Source of the DNA: Jannaschia maritima
GTDB lineage: Bacteria > Pseudomonadota > Alphaproteobacteria > Rhodobacterales > Rhodobacteraceae
Assembly: GCF_030973515.1 (NCBI RefSeq)
Contig: NZ_JARGZA010000001.1
Span: 186,001 to 250,000 of the forward strand
DNA: 64,000 bases
Direction of reading: 5' to 3'
The position numbers and the translations under genes were made by a program. Shown here one piece after another: positions 48,166 to 57,196 of this stretch. The notes below the pieces were generated by a model that was given only the letters and a program-made list of their open reading frames with translations, was not told the origin of the DNA and ran no database searches. The first letter of the stretch is position 1. Every line of letters begins with the position of its first letter.

Positions 48166-48622
48166 CGCCCCCGAGACAGCCGACATAGACCTGATCCAGC
48201 GGATCATCCCGCATCGCTATCCGTTCCTTCTGATCGACCGCGTGCGGGACATCGTCCCGAACACCTCGGCCACGGGGATCAAGAACGTCACCTTCAACGA
48301 GCCGCACTTCCAGGGCCACTTCCCCGGCGCCCCCATCATGCCCGGCGTCACGATCGTCGAGGCGCTGGCACAGACGGCGGCGGTGATGGTCGGCGTGTCG
48401 AACGGCTTGGCGGATCGGCAGTTCCTGGTCTATTTCATGGGGATCGACGGTGCGAAGTTCCGGCGCAAGGTCGTGCCGGGCGACGTCCTGGAGCTGCACG
48501 TGACGGTGACCCGCGGCAAGCCCGGCGGCAAGGTGTGGCGCTTCGACGGCCGCGCCGTCGTCGCGGGCGAGGTCGCGTGCGAATGCGCGTTCACCGCGAT
48601 GATGGACATGGCTTCCGCATGA
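48158..48622 (+). CDS. fabZ: 3-hydroxyacyl-[acyl-carrier-protein] dehydratase FabZ
   Basis: It dehydrates 3-hydroxyacyl-ACP in fatty-acid elongation. The catalytic segments are [14 protein letters not shown] near residue 14 and [23 protein letters not shown] (split, residues about 50-72), with the active His and Glu. Length is 154 residues. The ATG at 48158 overlaps skp by 8 bases, and lpxA overlaps its end by 4, so it competes with LpxA for the same hydroxyacyl-ACP pool from within one operon. Confidence 0.96.
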   Translation: MTDAPETADIDLIQRIIPHRYPFLLIDRVRDIVPNTSATGIKNVTFNEPHFQGHFPGAPIMPGVTIVEALAQTAAVMVGVSNGLADRQFLVYFMGIDGAKFRRKVVPGDVLELHVTVTRGKPGGKVWRFDGRAVVAGEVACECAFTAMMDMASA

Positions 48623-49416
48623 GCGTCGACCCCACCGCCCGCATCCATCCCGGCGCCATCGTCGAGGAAGGCGCCACGATCGGCGCGGACTCGGAGGTGG
48701 GGCCGTTCTGCGCGATCGGGGCGGAGGTGACGCTGGGCCGGGGCGTCGTGGTGAAGTCGCACAACGTCGTCACGGGCGTCACCGAGATCGGCGACGGAAC
48801 GGTGATCTATCCGTTCAGCTGCATCGGCGAGGTGCCGCAGGACAAGAAGTACGGCGGCGAACGGACGCGCCTGGTGATCGGCGCCCGCAACCGGATCCGC
48901 GAGCACGTGACGATGAACGCCGGCACGGAGGGCGGCGGCGGCGTCACCCGCATCGGCGACGATGGCCTGTTCATGGCCGGGTGCCACGTTGCCCACGACT
49001 GCACCATCGGCGACCGCGTGATCGTCGTGAACGCCTCCGCCATCGCCGGCCACTGCGTGTTGGAGGACGACGTCATCGTCGGCGGACTGTCCGGCATCCA
49101 CCAGTTCGTCCGCATCGGGCAGGGCGCGATCATCGGCGCGCTGTCAATGGTGACCAACGACGTGGTCCCCTATGGCCTGGTGCAGGGGCCGCGCGCCGAG
49201 CTGGACGGCCTGAACCTCGTCGGCCTGAAGCGCCGGGGCGTGGCGCGCGCCGACATCCAGGCCCTGCGCATCGCGCTCCTGACGCTCAAGCAGGGGGAGG
49301 GGACGTTCATGGACCGCGCCCGCCGCTTGGGCGAGGAGACGGAGTCCGAGTACGTCCGGCGGATGGTCGCCTTCATCACCGGCGCCTCCGACCGGTCGTT
49401 CCTGGTGCCGCGATGA
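48619..49416 (+). CDS. lpxA: UDP-N-acetylglucosamine O-acyltransferase
   Basis: The first enzyme of lipid A synthesis; it transfers a 3-hydroxyacyl chain from ACP to UDP-GlcNAc. The N-terminal two thirds is a left-handed beta-helix of hexapeptide repeats ([21 protein letters not shown] and similar). The catalytic His is in [12 protein letters not shown] near residue 122, and HQFVRIG follows. A helical C-terminal domain starts near 190. The protein is 265 residues, and the start overlaps fabZ. Confidence 0.96.
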   Translation: MSVDPTARIHPGAIVEEGATIGADSEVGPFCAIGAEVTLGRGVVVKSHNVVTGVTEIGDGTVIYPFSCIGEVPQDKKYGGERTRLVIGARNRIREHVTMNAGTEGGGGVTRIGDDGLFMAGCHVAHDCTIGDRVIVVNASAIAGHCVLEDDVIVGGLSGIHQFVRIGQGAIIGALSMVTNDVVPYGLVQGPRAELDGLNLVGLKRRGVARADIQALRIALLTLKQGEGTFMDRARRLGEETESEYVRRMVAFITGASDRSFLVPR

Positions 49417-50306
49417 CCGTGGCCCTGATCGCGGGCGAAGGGGGGTTGCCCCGGCACGTCGCGAACGCGCTCGGACGGGCGGGACGGGACTGGTTCGCCT
49501 GCCACCTGCAGGATCACCCCCCCACCGGCGTGGGGCAGAGCCGTCCGTTCCGGATCGAGCATCTCGGCAGCTTCATTGCCGCCCTGCGGGATCGCGACGT
49601 CGCGCAGGTGTGCTTCGCCGGGCGGGTCGCACGTCCGACGCCTGACCCATCGCAGATCGACGCCGCGACGGCACCGATGATGGCCCGCATCGCGGATGCG
49701 ATCGCCTCCGGCGACGACGCGGCCCTGCGCACCGTCATCGACCTGTTCGAGGAAGGGGGCCTGACCGTCGTCGCGCCGCACGAGGTCGCACCCGACCTGA
49801 TCGACGTCCCCGCGATCGGAACGCCCACCGACGGCGACCGGGCCGACATCGAACGCGGGCACGCGGTGCTGTCCGCCCTGGGCCCCGTGGACGTGGGGCA
49901 GGCCTGCATCGTAGCCGCAGGCCAGGTCCTGGCGGTGGAGGCGTTGCCCGGAACCGATTGGATGCTGGCCACCTTGGCCCCGCCTCCACCGCGCGCCCCG
50001 CAGGCGCAGGAGGGCGGCGGTTTCCTGGGCGGCGTGACGGACTGGCTGTCCGGGCCCGGACCGGCGGCGCCGGGCCTGCCGGACTTTCCCCGACCCGCGG
50101 GGGGCGTGCTGGTCAAGGCCCCGAAGCCCGCGCAGGATCGGCGCATCGACCTTCCCGCCATCGGTCCGGACACGGTCCGCCGCGCCGCGGCCGCCCGGCT
50201 GAACGGCATCGCGGTCGAACGCGGCGGGGTCATGGTGATTGACCGGGGGGAGGTCGCGCAGATCGCCCGCGGCGCGGGGTTGTTCATCCACGCCTTCGAT
50301 CCGTGA
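49413..50306 (+). CDS. lpxI: UDP-2,3-diacylglucosamine diphosphatase LpxI
   Basis: It hydrolyses UDP-2,3-diacylglucosamine to lipid X, the step done by LpxH in many gammaproteobacteria. The 297-residue protein shows the LpxI (DUF1009) features: LIAGEGGLPRHVANAL at the N terminus, QVCFAGRVARP, GQACIVAAGQVLAVEA near residue 165, and LPAIGPDTVRRAAAARLNGI near the C terminus. A Pro/Ala/Gly-rich insert of about 40 residues (around 190-235) precedes the last domain. Its position between lpxA and lpxB is the classic context. Confidence 0.92.
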   Translation: MTVALIAGEGGLPRHVANALGRAGRDWFACHLQDHPPTGVGQSRPFRIEHLGSFIAALRDRDVAQVCFAGRVARPTPDPSQIDAATAPMMARIADAIASGDDAALRTVIDLFEEGGLTVVAPHEVAPDLIDVPAIGTPTDGDRADIERGHAVLSALGPVDVGQACIVAAGQVLAVEALPGTDWMLATLAPPPPRAPQAQEGGGFLGGVTDWLSGPGPAAPGLPDFPRPAGGVLVKAPKPAQDRRIDLPAIGPDTVRRAAAARLNGIAVERGGVMVIDRGEVAQIARGAGLFIHAFDP

Positions 50307-51430
50307 AGCTGTTCCTGATCGCGGGCGAGCCGTCCGGCGACGCCCTGGGCGCGGCCTTGATGGACGGGTTGCGGCACCTCGATCCATCCGTGCGGGTCCA
50401 TGGCGTCGGCGGCCCCGCCATGATCGCCCGCGGCCTGGACAGCCTGTTCCCGATGGAACGCCTGTCCGTTATGGGCCTGGCGGAGGTGCTGCCCCGCCTG
50501 CGGGAACTGTTCGCCCTGCGCGACCGGGCCGCCGCGGCCGCGCTCGATCTGGACGTCGACGCGCTGATCACGATCGACAGTCCCGACTTCTCCCTCCGCG
50601 TGGCGTCGAAGGTCCGGGCCTCCCGGCCGGGGCTCCGGACGATCCACTACGTCGCCCCCTCGGTCTGGGCCTGGCGTCCCGGCCGCGCCGACCACATGGC
50701 GGCGTGCATCGACCACGTCCTGGCCCTCCTGCCGTTCGAGCCGCCCTACATGCGCGCGGCGGGCATGACCTGCGACTTCGTCGGCCATCCCGTCGTCGCG
50801 GCGCCCCGTGCGACCGCGGCACAGGCGGCGGCGTTCCGCGGCGCGCTGACCGGTCGTCCGATCCTCGTCCTGCCCGGGTCCCGCCGGTCGGAGGTCACGC
50901 GCTTGGCCCCGGTTTTCGGCGAAGCCCTCCACCGCGTCCCGGACGATCGTGTCGCCGTCGTGCCGACCCTGCCGCACCTCGTCGACCTCGTGGTGGAACG
51001 GACCGCTTCGTGGCCCCGGAAGGTAAAGATTGTCTCGCAACCGATTGATCGCATGTCCGCCTTCGCGTCCGCCGACGCTGCCCTCGCCGCGTCGGGCACC
51101 GTCAGCCTGGAACTCGCGGCGAACGGCGTCCCGATGGTGGTCGCCTACGACATGGCGTGGCTCAGCCGGGTGATCCTGGCGCGGCTGATGAAGGTCGACA
51201 CCGTGACCCTGGTCAACCTGGTGTCCGAAACGCGCGCCATCCCGGAATTCCTGGGGCGGAACTGCAAACCCGGGCCCATCGGCGGGGCCCTGGCGGACCT
51301 GCTGACCGTGCCCTCCCTGCGGGACAGGCAGCGCGACGCGCTGGACCGCACGATGGATCGTCTGGGACGCGGGGGCGAGGCGCCGGGCCTGCGCGCCGCG
51401 CGGTCCACGCTGGCCGCCATCGCACGGTGA
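50303..51430 (+). CDS. lpxB: Lipid-A-disaccharide synthase
   Basis: It joins UDP-2,3-diacylglucosamine and lipid X to the lipid A disaccharide. The N-terminal LIAGEPSGDALGAALMDGL, VHGVGGPAMIARGLDSLF, the YVAPSVWAWRPGRADHM segment near residue 117, the LPGSRRSEV donor site near residue 192 and SGTVSLELAANGVPMVVAY are family motifs. It starts at GTG 50303, overlapping lpxI by 4 bases (GTGA), and is 375 residues long. It ends the envelope operon. Confidence 0.96.
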   Translation: MKLFLIAGEPSGDALGAALMDGLRHLDPSVRVHGVGGPAMIARGLDSLFPMERLSVMGLAEVLPRLRELFALRDRAAAAALDLDVDALITIDSPDFSLRVASKVRASRPGLRTIHYVAPSVWAWRPGRADHMAACIDHVLALLPFEPPYMRAAGMTCDFVGHPVVAAPRATAAQAAAFRGALTGRPILVLPGSRRSEVTRLAPVFGEALHRVPDDRVAVVPTLPHLVDLVVERTASWPRKVKIVSQPIDRMSAFASADAALAASGTVSLELAANGVPMVVAYDMAWLSRVILARLMKVDTVTLVNLVSETRAIPEFLGRNCKPGPIGGALADLLTVPSLRDRQRDALDRTMDRLGRGGEAPGLRAARSTLAAIAR

Positions 51431-51447
51431 GGGTCGGGTCCGGGAAT

Positions 51448-51524
51448 TGGCGCGCCCATGAGGATTCGAACCTCAGACCTCTGCCTTCGGAGGGCAGCGC
51501 TCTATCCAGCTGAGCTATGGGCGC
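51448..51524 (-). tRNA. tRNA-Arg(CCG)
   Basis: Minus-strand cloverleaf of 77 bases: acceptor GCGCCCA/TGGGCGC, discriminator G, encoded CCA. The anticodon arm CTGCCCTCCGAAGGCAG gives CCG; the T-arm GAGGTTCGAATCCTC is intact. Confidence 0.96.
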
Positions 51525-51569
51525 TCTGCGAACGGCGATACAGGGGCAGGGGCCCCGCCGCAACCCGGT

Positions 51570-52118
51570 TCAGATCAGGCGTACCTGCGTCCCGATCGGA
51601 CACAGGTCGTACAACTCCGCGATCTTCTCGTTGTAGAGGCCGATGCAGCCCGACGACGACCGCCGGCCGATCTTCGCAGTGTCATGCGTGCCGTGGATCA
51701 GGTACGCGGGCCAGGACAGGTACATCGCGTGGGTTCCTAAGGGGTTGCCCGGCCCGGCGGGCATGAAGTCCGGCAGGGTAGGGTCGCGCTCGCGCATGCT
51801 TTCCGTTGGGGTCCAGGTGGGCCCGACCTTCTTGCGCACGATCTCGGTGTAACCGCGGCGCGTCAGCTCCTCCGACATCGGGACGGAGGTGGGATAGACG
51901 CGGTAATCCGCCCCGGTCGAGTTCCAATAATGCAGCGCGCGGCTTTCAGTGTCGGCGATCACCGTCGCGGCGCCCAGGGTGTCGAAGTGGTCGCGCCAAT
52001 CCAGCCGGACGAAGCTGGCGAGGTTGCGGCGCGTCTCGGTCTGCGCCCGTGCCAGGGCAGGGGCGGCCAGCGTGGCCGCGCCGGCGAGGACGAAGGTACG
52101 GCGGGTCGGACGGATCAT
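51570..52118 (-). CDS. L,D-transpeptidase-fold (YkuD) exported protein
   Basis: A 182-residue exported protein with a twin-arginine-like signal (RPTRRTFVLAGAATLAAPALA). The catalytic YkuD motif is intact: HGTHD near residue 142 and SSSGCIGLYN with the nucleophilic Cys near residue 158. Enzymes of this fold cross-link peptidoglycan stem peptides or attach lipoproteins to the wall. The PVGPTWTPTESMRER part before the domain is typical of roseobacter homologues. It is probably monocistronic. Confidence 0.9.
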   Translation of the reverse strand: MIRPTRRTFVLAGAATLAAPALARAQTETRRNLASFVRLDWRDHFDTLGAATVIADTESRALHYWNSTGADYRVYPTSVPMSEELTRRGYTEIVRKKVGPTWTPTESMRERDPTLPDFMPAGPGNPLGTHAMYLSWPAYLIHGTHDTAKIGRRSSSGCIGLYNEKIAELYDLCPIGTQVRLI

Positions 52119-52262
52119 CGGGCGGCCTCCTGGCGAGCATGCGACGGATGCGATCTATGGGATGCCGGGTCCGGGTGAAAGTCACCAACCCGTGAATCGC
52201 ACGGATCCGGCACCCCCGGACTCGACCGACGCTACGTCATCCGCTAGGGAGCGGGTATTGGG

Positions 52263-52277
52263 TTAACCTAGCTTAAC
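52263..52277 (+). promoter_or_regulatory. CtrA-like TTAA direct repeat
   Basis: TTAACCTAGCTTAAC contains two TTAA half-sites six bases apart, close to the CtrA consensus TTAA-N7-TTAA, and a GGTTAACC palindrome overlaps its left half. It is 19 bases upstream of the ATG of the exported protein gene. Spacing is one base short of consensus, so this is tentative. Confidence 0.35.
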
Positions 52278-52296
52278 GTATTCCAGGGGTTCGAGG

Positions 52297-53103
52297 ATGA
52301 GCATTCGACGTTCCATCGCCGCCGCGGCGCTCGTGCTGGCGTCGTCGCAGGCCGCGAAGGCCGATACCGTCTACGTCATCGGCGGCGTTTCCGCCTCGCC
52401 GGAGGGGGAGACGTCCGCGCAGGTCACCGCGAACGTGGCCGCCCTGGAACGGGCGCGTGGCAATGCGGTCCAAATCTTCGCCGACGCGCCGGCCGACGTG
52501 ACCTTGGCCGACACCGTCTGGGACCTGCGGTTCTACGATCGCCGCGGCCTTACAGGGTCGTATCTGTCCTACCTCCAGGGGGGCGGCTCGCTGATCCTGG
52601 TGGGCGAGAACAGCTTCTATGCGGGACGCAACGACGCGATCTTCGGGTTGGTGGCGCAGGCGGGCGGCGGCGATCTGTCCTACAGTTGGGCACCCGACGT
52701 CCAGACCCTGGCACCCGAAGTGGCCGGCGGGGCGGCCGGCGCCACGGTCGCGCTGACCGGCGCGGGCGGCACGTTCACCCCGGGAACGGGACGGTTCCTG
52801 ACGACGTCCCTCTGGGGCGGGTCCGCCATCGCCTGGCGTCCGGGCGACCTGACGAATGCCGGGGCCGGCAGGCTGACGGCCATCTTCGACGCGAACGTCC
52901 TCGAAGGGGACCGGGGCCCCGGAGCCCAGGCCTTCGCGGGATCGGTGATCGACTTCGTCGCGTCCGCGCCGGCGAGCGACCTTGGCGCACCGGTCGACGT
53001 CGTGGACATCGTTCCGACGCCCGGGCCCGCGACGCTGCCCCTGCTCGCCGCCGCGCTCGGGGCGGCCGCCCTCGTCAGGCGTCGCCGCCGCCTGACGGTT
53101 TGA
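52297..53103 (+). CDS. Exported protein with CTERM-like C-terminal anchor
   Basis: A 268-residue protein with an N-terminal signal peptide (cleavage after KA near residue 22) and a Gly/Ala-rich secreted domain. That domain contains TVWDLRFYDRRG, GGSLILVGENSFYAGRN and FLTTSLWGGSAIAWRPG. The C terminus is tripartite: a VPTPGPATLPLL motif, a short hydrophobic helix, and an RRRRR cluster. This is the layout of PEP-CTERM/VPLPA-CTERM sorting tails that exosortase-type enzymes cleave. No exosortase gene is in the window. Function is unknown. Confidence 0.72.
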   Translation: MSIRRSIAAAALVLASSQAAKADTVYVIGGVSASPEGETSAQVTANVAALERARGNAVQIFADAPADVTLADTVWDLRFYDRRGLTGSYLSYLQGGGSLILVGENSFYAGRNDAIFGLVAQAGGGDLSYSWAPDVQTLAPEVAGGAAGATVALTGAGGTFTPGTGRFLTTSLWGGSAIAWRPGDLTNAGAGRLTAIFDANVLEGDRGPGAQAFAGSVIDFVASAPASDLGAPVDVVDIVPTPGPATLPLLAAALGAAALVRRRRRLTV

Positions 53104-53112
53104 GGGGCGGGC

Positions 53113-53130
53113 GGGGGACATCCGTCCCCC
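53113..53130. terminator. Hairpin between convergent genes
   Basis: GGGGGAC and GTCCCCC form a perfect 7-base-pair stem with an ATCC loop, in the 33 bases between the CTERM gene stop and the mmsA stop. It may act in both directions, though no T-run follows on either strand. Confidence 0.5.
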
Positions 53131-53136
53131 GACCCG

Positions 53137-54639
53137 TCACTCCATGACGGGAATGCTGAACTCGCCGCCTTCCTTGATGCCCGACGGCCAGCGCGAGGTG
53201 ACCGTCTTCGTCCGGGTATAGAACCGGAACGCGTCCGGCCCGTGCTGGTTCAGGTCTCCGAACACCGACCGCTTCCAGCCGCCGAACGTGTGATAGGCCA
53301 GGGGCACGGGGATGGGCACGTTCACGCCCACCATCCCGACGTTCACCCGTTTGGCGAAGTCGCGCGCCGCGTCCCCGTCGCGGGTGAAGATCGCCGTTCC
53401 GTTGCCGTATTCGTGATCCATCGCCAGGCCCAGCGCATCCTCGTAGGTCTTGGCCCGCACGCAGGACAGGACCGGCCCGAAGATCTCCTTGCGATAGATG
53501 TCCATGTCGGGCGTGACGTGGTCGAACAGATGCGGCCCCACCCAGAACCCGCCCTCGTGGCCCTGGGGCGCGTTCATCCCGCGTCCGTCCACCACGAGCG
53601 TCGCACCGGCATCGATGCCGGACTGGACCAGCGCCTCGATGTTGGCCTTGGCGGCGGCGGTGACGACGGGCCCGTAATCGACCTCCCGGTCGGCGGAGAA
53701 CGGGCCCACGGTCAAGGCCTCGACCCGGGGGGCCAGCTTCTCGATCAGCTTGTCCGCCGTGCCGTCGCCCACGGGCACCGCGACGCTGATCGCCATGCAG
53801 CGCTCGCCCGCCGCCCCGTAACCCGCACCGACAAGCGCGTCGGCGGCCTGATCCATGTCGGCGTCGGGCATGACGATCATGTGGTTCTTGGCGCCGCCGA
53901 AGCATTGCGCCCGCTTGCCCGTCGCCGCCGCCCGTTCGTAGATATAGGCTGCAATAGGCGTCGATCCGACGAAGCCCACCGACTGGATCACGGGATGGTC
54001 CAGGATCGCGTCCACCGCCTCCTTGTCGCCGTTCACGACCTGCAGGACGCCGGGGGGCAGCCCCGCCTCCTCCATCAGGGCGGCCAGCATCATCGGCACG
54101 CTGGGGTCCCGCTCCGACGGCTTCAGAATGAAGCTGTTTCCGCAGGCGATGGCGGGCGCGAACATCCACATCGGGATCATGGCGGGGAAGTTGAACGGCG
54201 TGATGCCGGCGGTGACGCCCAAGGGCTGGCGCATCGAATACATGTCGATGCCCGGGCCTGCGCTGTCGGTGAACTCGCCCTTCAGCATGTGCGGCGCGCC
54301 GATGCAGAACTCCACCACCTCCAGGCCGCGCTGCACGTCGCCCGCCGCATCGGGCAGGGTCTTGCCGTGTTCGCGGGACAAGGCCTCCGCCAGGGCGTCC
54401 ATGTCGCGATGCAAGAGCGCCACGAACCGCATCAGGACGCGGGCGCGACGCTGCGGGTTCACGGCCGCCCATTCGACCTGCGCCTTCGCCGCGACCTCCA
54501 CGGCGCGGTCCAGCTCCGCGGCACCGGCCAGCGCCACCTTGGCCTGGACCTCGCCTGTGGCGGGGTTGAAGACGTCCGCCGTGCGACCCGACTGGCCGTC
54601 CACGACCGCGCCCTCGATGTGATGTCCGATATGCTGCAT
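53137..54639 (-). CDS. mmsA: CoA-acylating methylmalonate-semialdehyde dehydrogenase
   Basis: An aldehyde dehydrogenase-fold enzyme that converts methylmalonate semialdehyde or malonate semialdehyde to propionyl- or acetyl-CoA in valine, thymine and inositol breakdown. Visible motifs: the substrate-binding ITPFNFPAMIPMWMFAPAI, LKPSERDPSVP, GFVGSTPIAAYIYERA, and the active Cys in GYGAAGERCMAIS near residue 285. The C-terminal FGGWKRSVFGDLNQHGPD is typical of MmsA. Length is 500 residues. The 161 bases upstream contain small GC hairpins only. Confidence 0.93.
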   Translation of the reverse strand: MQHIGHHIEGAVVDGQSGRTADVFNPATGEVQAKVALAGAAELDRAVEVAAKAQVEWAAVNPQRRARVLMRFVALLHRDMDALAEALSREHGKTLPDAAGDVQRGLEVVEFCIGAPHMLKGEFTDSAGPGIDMYSMRQPLGVTAGITPFNFPAMIPMWMFAPAIACGNSFILKPSERDPSVPMMLAALMEEAGLPPGVLQVVNGDKEAVDAILDHPVIQSVGFVGSTPIAAYIYERAAATGKRAQCFGGAKNHMIVMPDADMDQAADALVGAGYGAAGERCMAISVAVPVGDGTADKLIEKLAPRVEALTVGPFSADREVDYGPVVTAAAKANIEALVQSGIDAGATLVVDGRGMNAPQGHEGGFWVGPHLFDHVTPDMDIYRKEIFGPVLSCVRAKTYEDALGLAMDHEYGNGTAIFTRDGDAARDFAKRVNVGMVGVNVPIPVPLAYHTFGGWKRSVFGDLNQHGPDAFRFYTRTKTVTSRWPSGIKEGGEFSIPVME

Positions 54640-54800
54640 GGAACCCTCCCCGTGTCACGGGGGGTGATACGGGACGGGACCGGGGGGCGAAAGCCACATG
54701 TTCCGTCCAGCCCGAGGACCGCCTTTGCAAAGGTGTCCCTTGACCTGACGGCGGGTCAGGGGGGACGCTGGGCCATCGTGCGCATCCATGGGGGACCGAC

Positions 54801-55235
54801 ATGCTCGTATCCAAGATCCTGGCGATGAAGGCGACGCAGGGGGTGACCACCGCCGACCCCGACATCACCGTCGCCGACGCGGTGGCCGAACTGGCCGCGC
54901 AACGCATCGGCGTGCTGGTCGTCAGCGCGGACGGAACCCACGCCGACGGCATCCTGTCGGAACGCGACATCGTGCGCGAGCTGGGCCGCCACGGGCCGTC
55001 AGTGCTCGAACGCAAGGCGTCGGATCTGATGACCCGCGACCTGCAGCGCGCCTCGCCGGAGGACGACGCCCAGGACATCCTGACCCGCATGACCGAAGGC
55101 CGCTTCCGTCACATGCCGGTCGAACGCGACGGCGTGCTGGTCGGGCTGGTCTCGCTCGGGGACGTGGTCAAGTCCCGCCTGTCGGAGGTCAGCATGGAGA
55201 AGGACGCCCTGACCGCCATGGTCAGCGGCTACTGA
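54801..55235 (+). CDS. CBS-domain protein
   Basis: A 144-residue protein made of a pair of CBS motifs (about residues 10-60 and 75-125; ILSERDIVRELGRHG and SLGDVVKSRLSE close each motif). CBS pairs usually bind adenine nucleotides or NADH and regulate partner proteins. Here it stands alone, as in many alphaproteobacteria, and no partner is evident. It converges on a small lipoprotein gene, 19 bases away. Confidence 0.88.
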   Translation: MLVSKILAMKATQGVTTADPDITVADAVAELAAQRIGVLVVSADGTHADGILSERDIVRELGRHGPSVLERKASDLMTRDLQRASPEDDAQDILTRMTEGRFRHMPVERDGVLVGLVSLGDVVKSRLSEVSMEKDALTAMVSGY

Positions 55236-55254
55236 ACGGGGCGCGCCCGGCGCC

Positions 55255-55683
55255 TCAGTGGGCGACGGCGACGGCGACCTCGCCGTCGCGCACGCAGGCG
55301 CCGGCGGTGTCGAACGGATGGCTCGCCAGGATCCGGACGGTTCCGCGGCAGGCCGGAAGCTCGACCAGCGCATACCCCTTCGCCCCCATGCAGGCCCCCT
55401 CGGCCCGGCCGCGCGCCTCCGCCCGTCGCCGCTGCGTGATGTCGTCGAACGGATCGTTCGACGCCCCGATGCAGACGTTGCCCGAACAGCGCCGCACCCC
55501 CACGCCGATCCCCACCGTGATGCCGCCGCCCAGAACGGAGGGCGAGCCCGTGCCGGCATCCGCGCGGCAGGCGGCCAGATCGGCACGGGCCTGCGCGCGG
55601 TCGACGCCGGGCTTCAGATAGACGGGAACGCTGGCGGCCGCGCAGGCGGCGAGGGTCAGGACGGCGGGCAGGACATATCGCAT
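55255..55683 (-). CDS. Small lipoprotein of unknown function
   Basis: A 142-residue predicted lipoprotein with a signal peptide ending in a lipobox, Cys14 (LAAC). The mature part starts with VYLKPGVDRAQARADLAACR. A Gly-rich stretch (GGGITVGIGVGVRRC) and several Cys follow (RRCSGNVCIG, ACRG, ACVR). The YALVELPACRGTVR segment near the end suggests a compact disulfide-bonded domain. Function is not recognised. ATG at 55683 is preferred over an in-frame ATG four codons upstream. Confidence 0.72.
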   Translation of the reverse strand: MRYVLPAVLTLAACAAASVPVYLKPGVDRAQARADLAACRADAGTGSPSVLGGGITVGIGVGVRRCSGNVCIGASNDPFDDITQRRRAEARGRAEGACMGAKGYALVELPACRGTVRILASHPFDTAGACVRDGEVAVAVAH

Positions 55684-55813
55684 GGGGGAGACCATAACCC
55701 ACGGGGCGCCCTGGGCAAACCGCCATTCGCCCCGATGGCGCGGCGTGTCGATTGACCCCGTGGCGCCCGCGACCTAACGCTGGCGGCCACGGAAACGGCC
55801 CGGACGGGGTTGC

Positions 55814-57196
55814 ATGAAGGTCATCATCTGCGGCGCGGGCCAGGTCGGCTGGCAGATCGCCCGACACCTGTCGGGGGAGCGCAACGACGTCACCGTCGTC
55901 GACAGCGACCCCGAACTGGTCAACCGCGCCACCGACAGCCTCGACGTGCAGGGCATCGCGGGCTTCGCGTCGTATCCCGACGTGCTGGACCGCGCGGGCG
56001 CGGAGGACGCGGACATGCTGATCGCGGCCACCTCGTCGGACGAGGTCAACATGGTCACCTGCCAGGTGGCCCATTCCATCTTCACCGTGCCGCGCAAGAT
56101 CGCCCGGCTGCGTGCGCAATCCTACCTCGCGGCGGTGCGCGCCGACCTTTACCGACGCGACCACCTGCCCATCGACGTCGTCATCAGCCCCGAGCGCGAG
56201 GTCGCGGACGCCGCCCTGCGCCGCCTGCGCGCGCCGGAGGCCTTCGACACGGAGGACTTCATGGACGGGCGCGCCCGGCTGATCGGCCTGGCGCTGGACG
56301 AGGACTGCCCCGTGCTCGACACGCCCCTGCGCCAGCTGTCGGAGCTGTTCAGCACCCTGCGCGCGGTGGTCGTCGCGGTGCGCCGCGTGGGCGGGCGCCT
56401 CTTCGCGCCCGATCCGGGGGACCAGCTCTATGCCGGGGACCTGATCTACGTGATGACCCATGCCGACGACATCGGCCGCACCCAGGAGATCTTCGGCAAG
56501 CAGGTCCGCCGGGCCGAACGCGTCGTCATCGTCGGCGGCGGCAACGTGGGCCTCGCCGTCGCCCGCGCCCTGGAGGACGCGCCCGACCGCATCCGCGCCA
56601 AGGTGATCGAGCGGAACCGCCGCTGCGCGGAGCACGCGGCCGAAACGCTGGAACGGACGATCGTGCTGTCGGGCGACGGCCTCGACATCGACCTGCTGCG
56701 CGAGGCCGGGATCGACCGGGCCGACGCGGTCCTGTGCGTCACGGACGACGACAAGACCAACATGCTCGCCGCCGTGCGCGCCAAGACCACGGGCTGCCGC
56801 AAGACCATCGCACTCATCAACGATCCCACCCTGGTCGGCCTGATGAAGCCCATGCGCATCGACGCCTATATCAACCCCCGCCAGACCACCGTGTCGTCCA
56901 TCCTGCGCCACGTCCGGCACGGCCGCGTGCGCAACGTGTACTCGGTCGGCGACGCGGAGGGCGAGGTGATCGAGGCGCTGGTCATGTCCACCTCGCCGCT
57001 CGCGGGCCGGACCCTGGCGGAGGTCGGCTTCCCCGAGGGCGCGCTCGTGGGCGCCATCGTGCGCCGCGACGGCACCTATGTCCGCCCCCGCGGCACGACC
57101 CGCATCGACGAGGGCGACGCGGTGGCGATCTTCGCCCTGTCCGACGACGTGCCGGAGGTCGAGCGACTCCTCCAGGTGCAGGTGGACTTCTTCTGA
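55814..57196 (+). CDS. trkA: Trk potassium uptake system NAD-binding protein TrkA
   Basis: The peripheral gating subunit of the Trk potassium transporter. Two RCK halves each have a Rossmann motif: VIICGAGQVGWQIARHL at residues 3-19 and VVIVGGGNVGLAVARAL near residue 237. Each is followed by a C-terminal ligand domain (SPLAGRTLAEVGFPEGALVG near 397). Length is 460 residues. The stop overlaps the proposed CTG start of trkH. Confidence 0.95.
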   Translation: MKVIICGAGQVGWQIARHLSGERNDVTVVDSDPELVNRATDSLDVQGIAGFASYPDVLDRAGAEDADMLIAATSSDEVNMVTCQVAHSIFTVPRKIARLRAQSYLAAVRADLYRRDHLPIDVVISPEREVADAALRRLRAPEAFDTEDFMDGRARLIGLALDEDCPVLDTPLRQLSELFSTLRAVVVAVRRVGGRLFAPDPGDQLYAGDLIYVMTHADDIGRTQEIFGKQVRRAERVVIVGGGNVGLAVARALEDAPDRIRAKVIERNRRCAEHAAETLERTIVLSGDGLDIDLLREAGIDRADAVLCVTDDDKTNMLAAVRAKTTGCRKTIALINDPTLVGLMKPMRIDAYINPRQTTVSSILRHVRHGRVRNVYSVGDAEGEVIEALVMSTSPLAGRTLAEVGFPEGALVGAIVRRDGTYVRPRGTTRIDEGDAVAIFALSDDVPEVERLLQVQVDFF

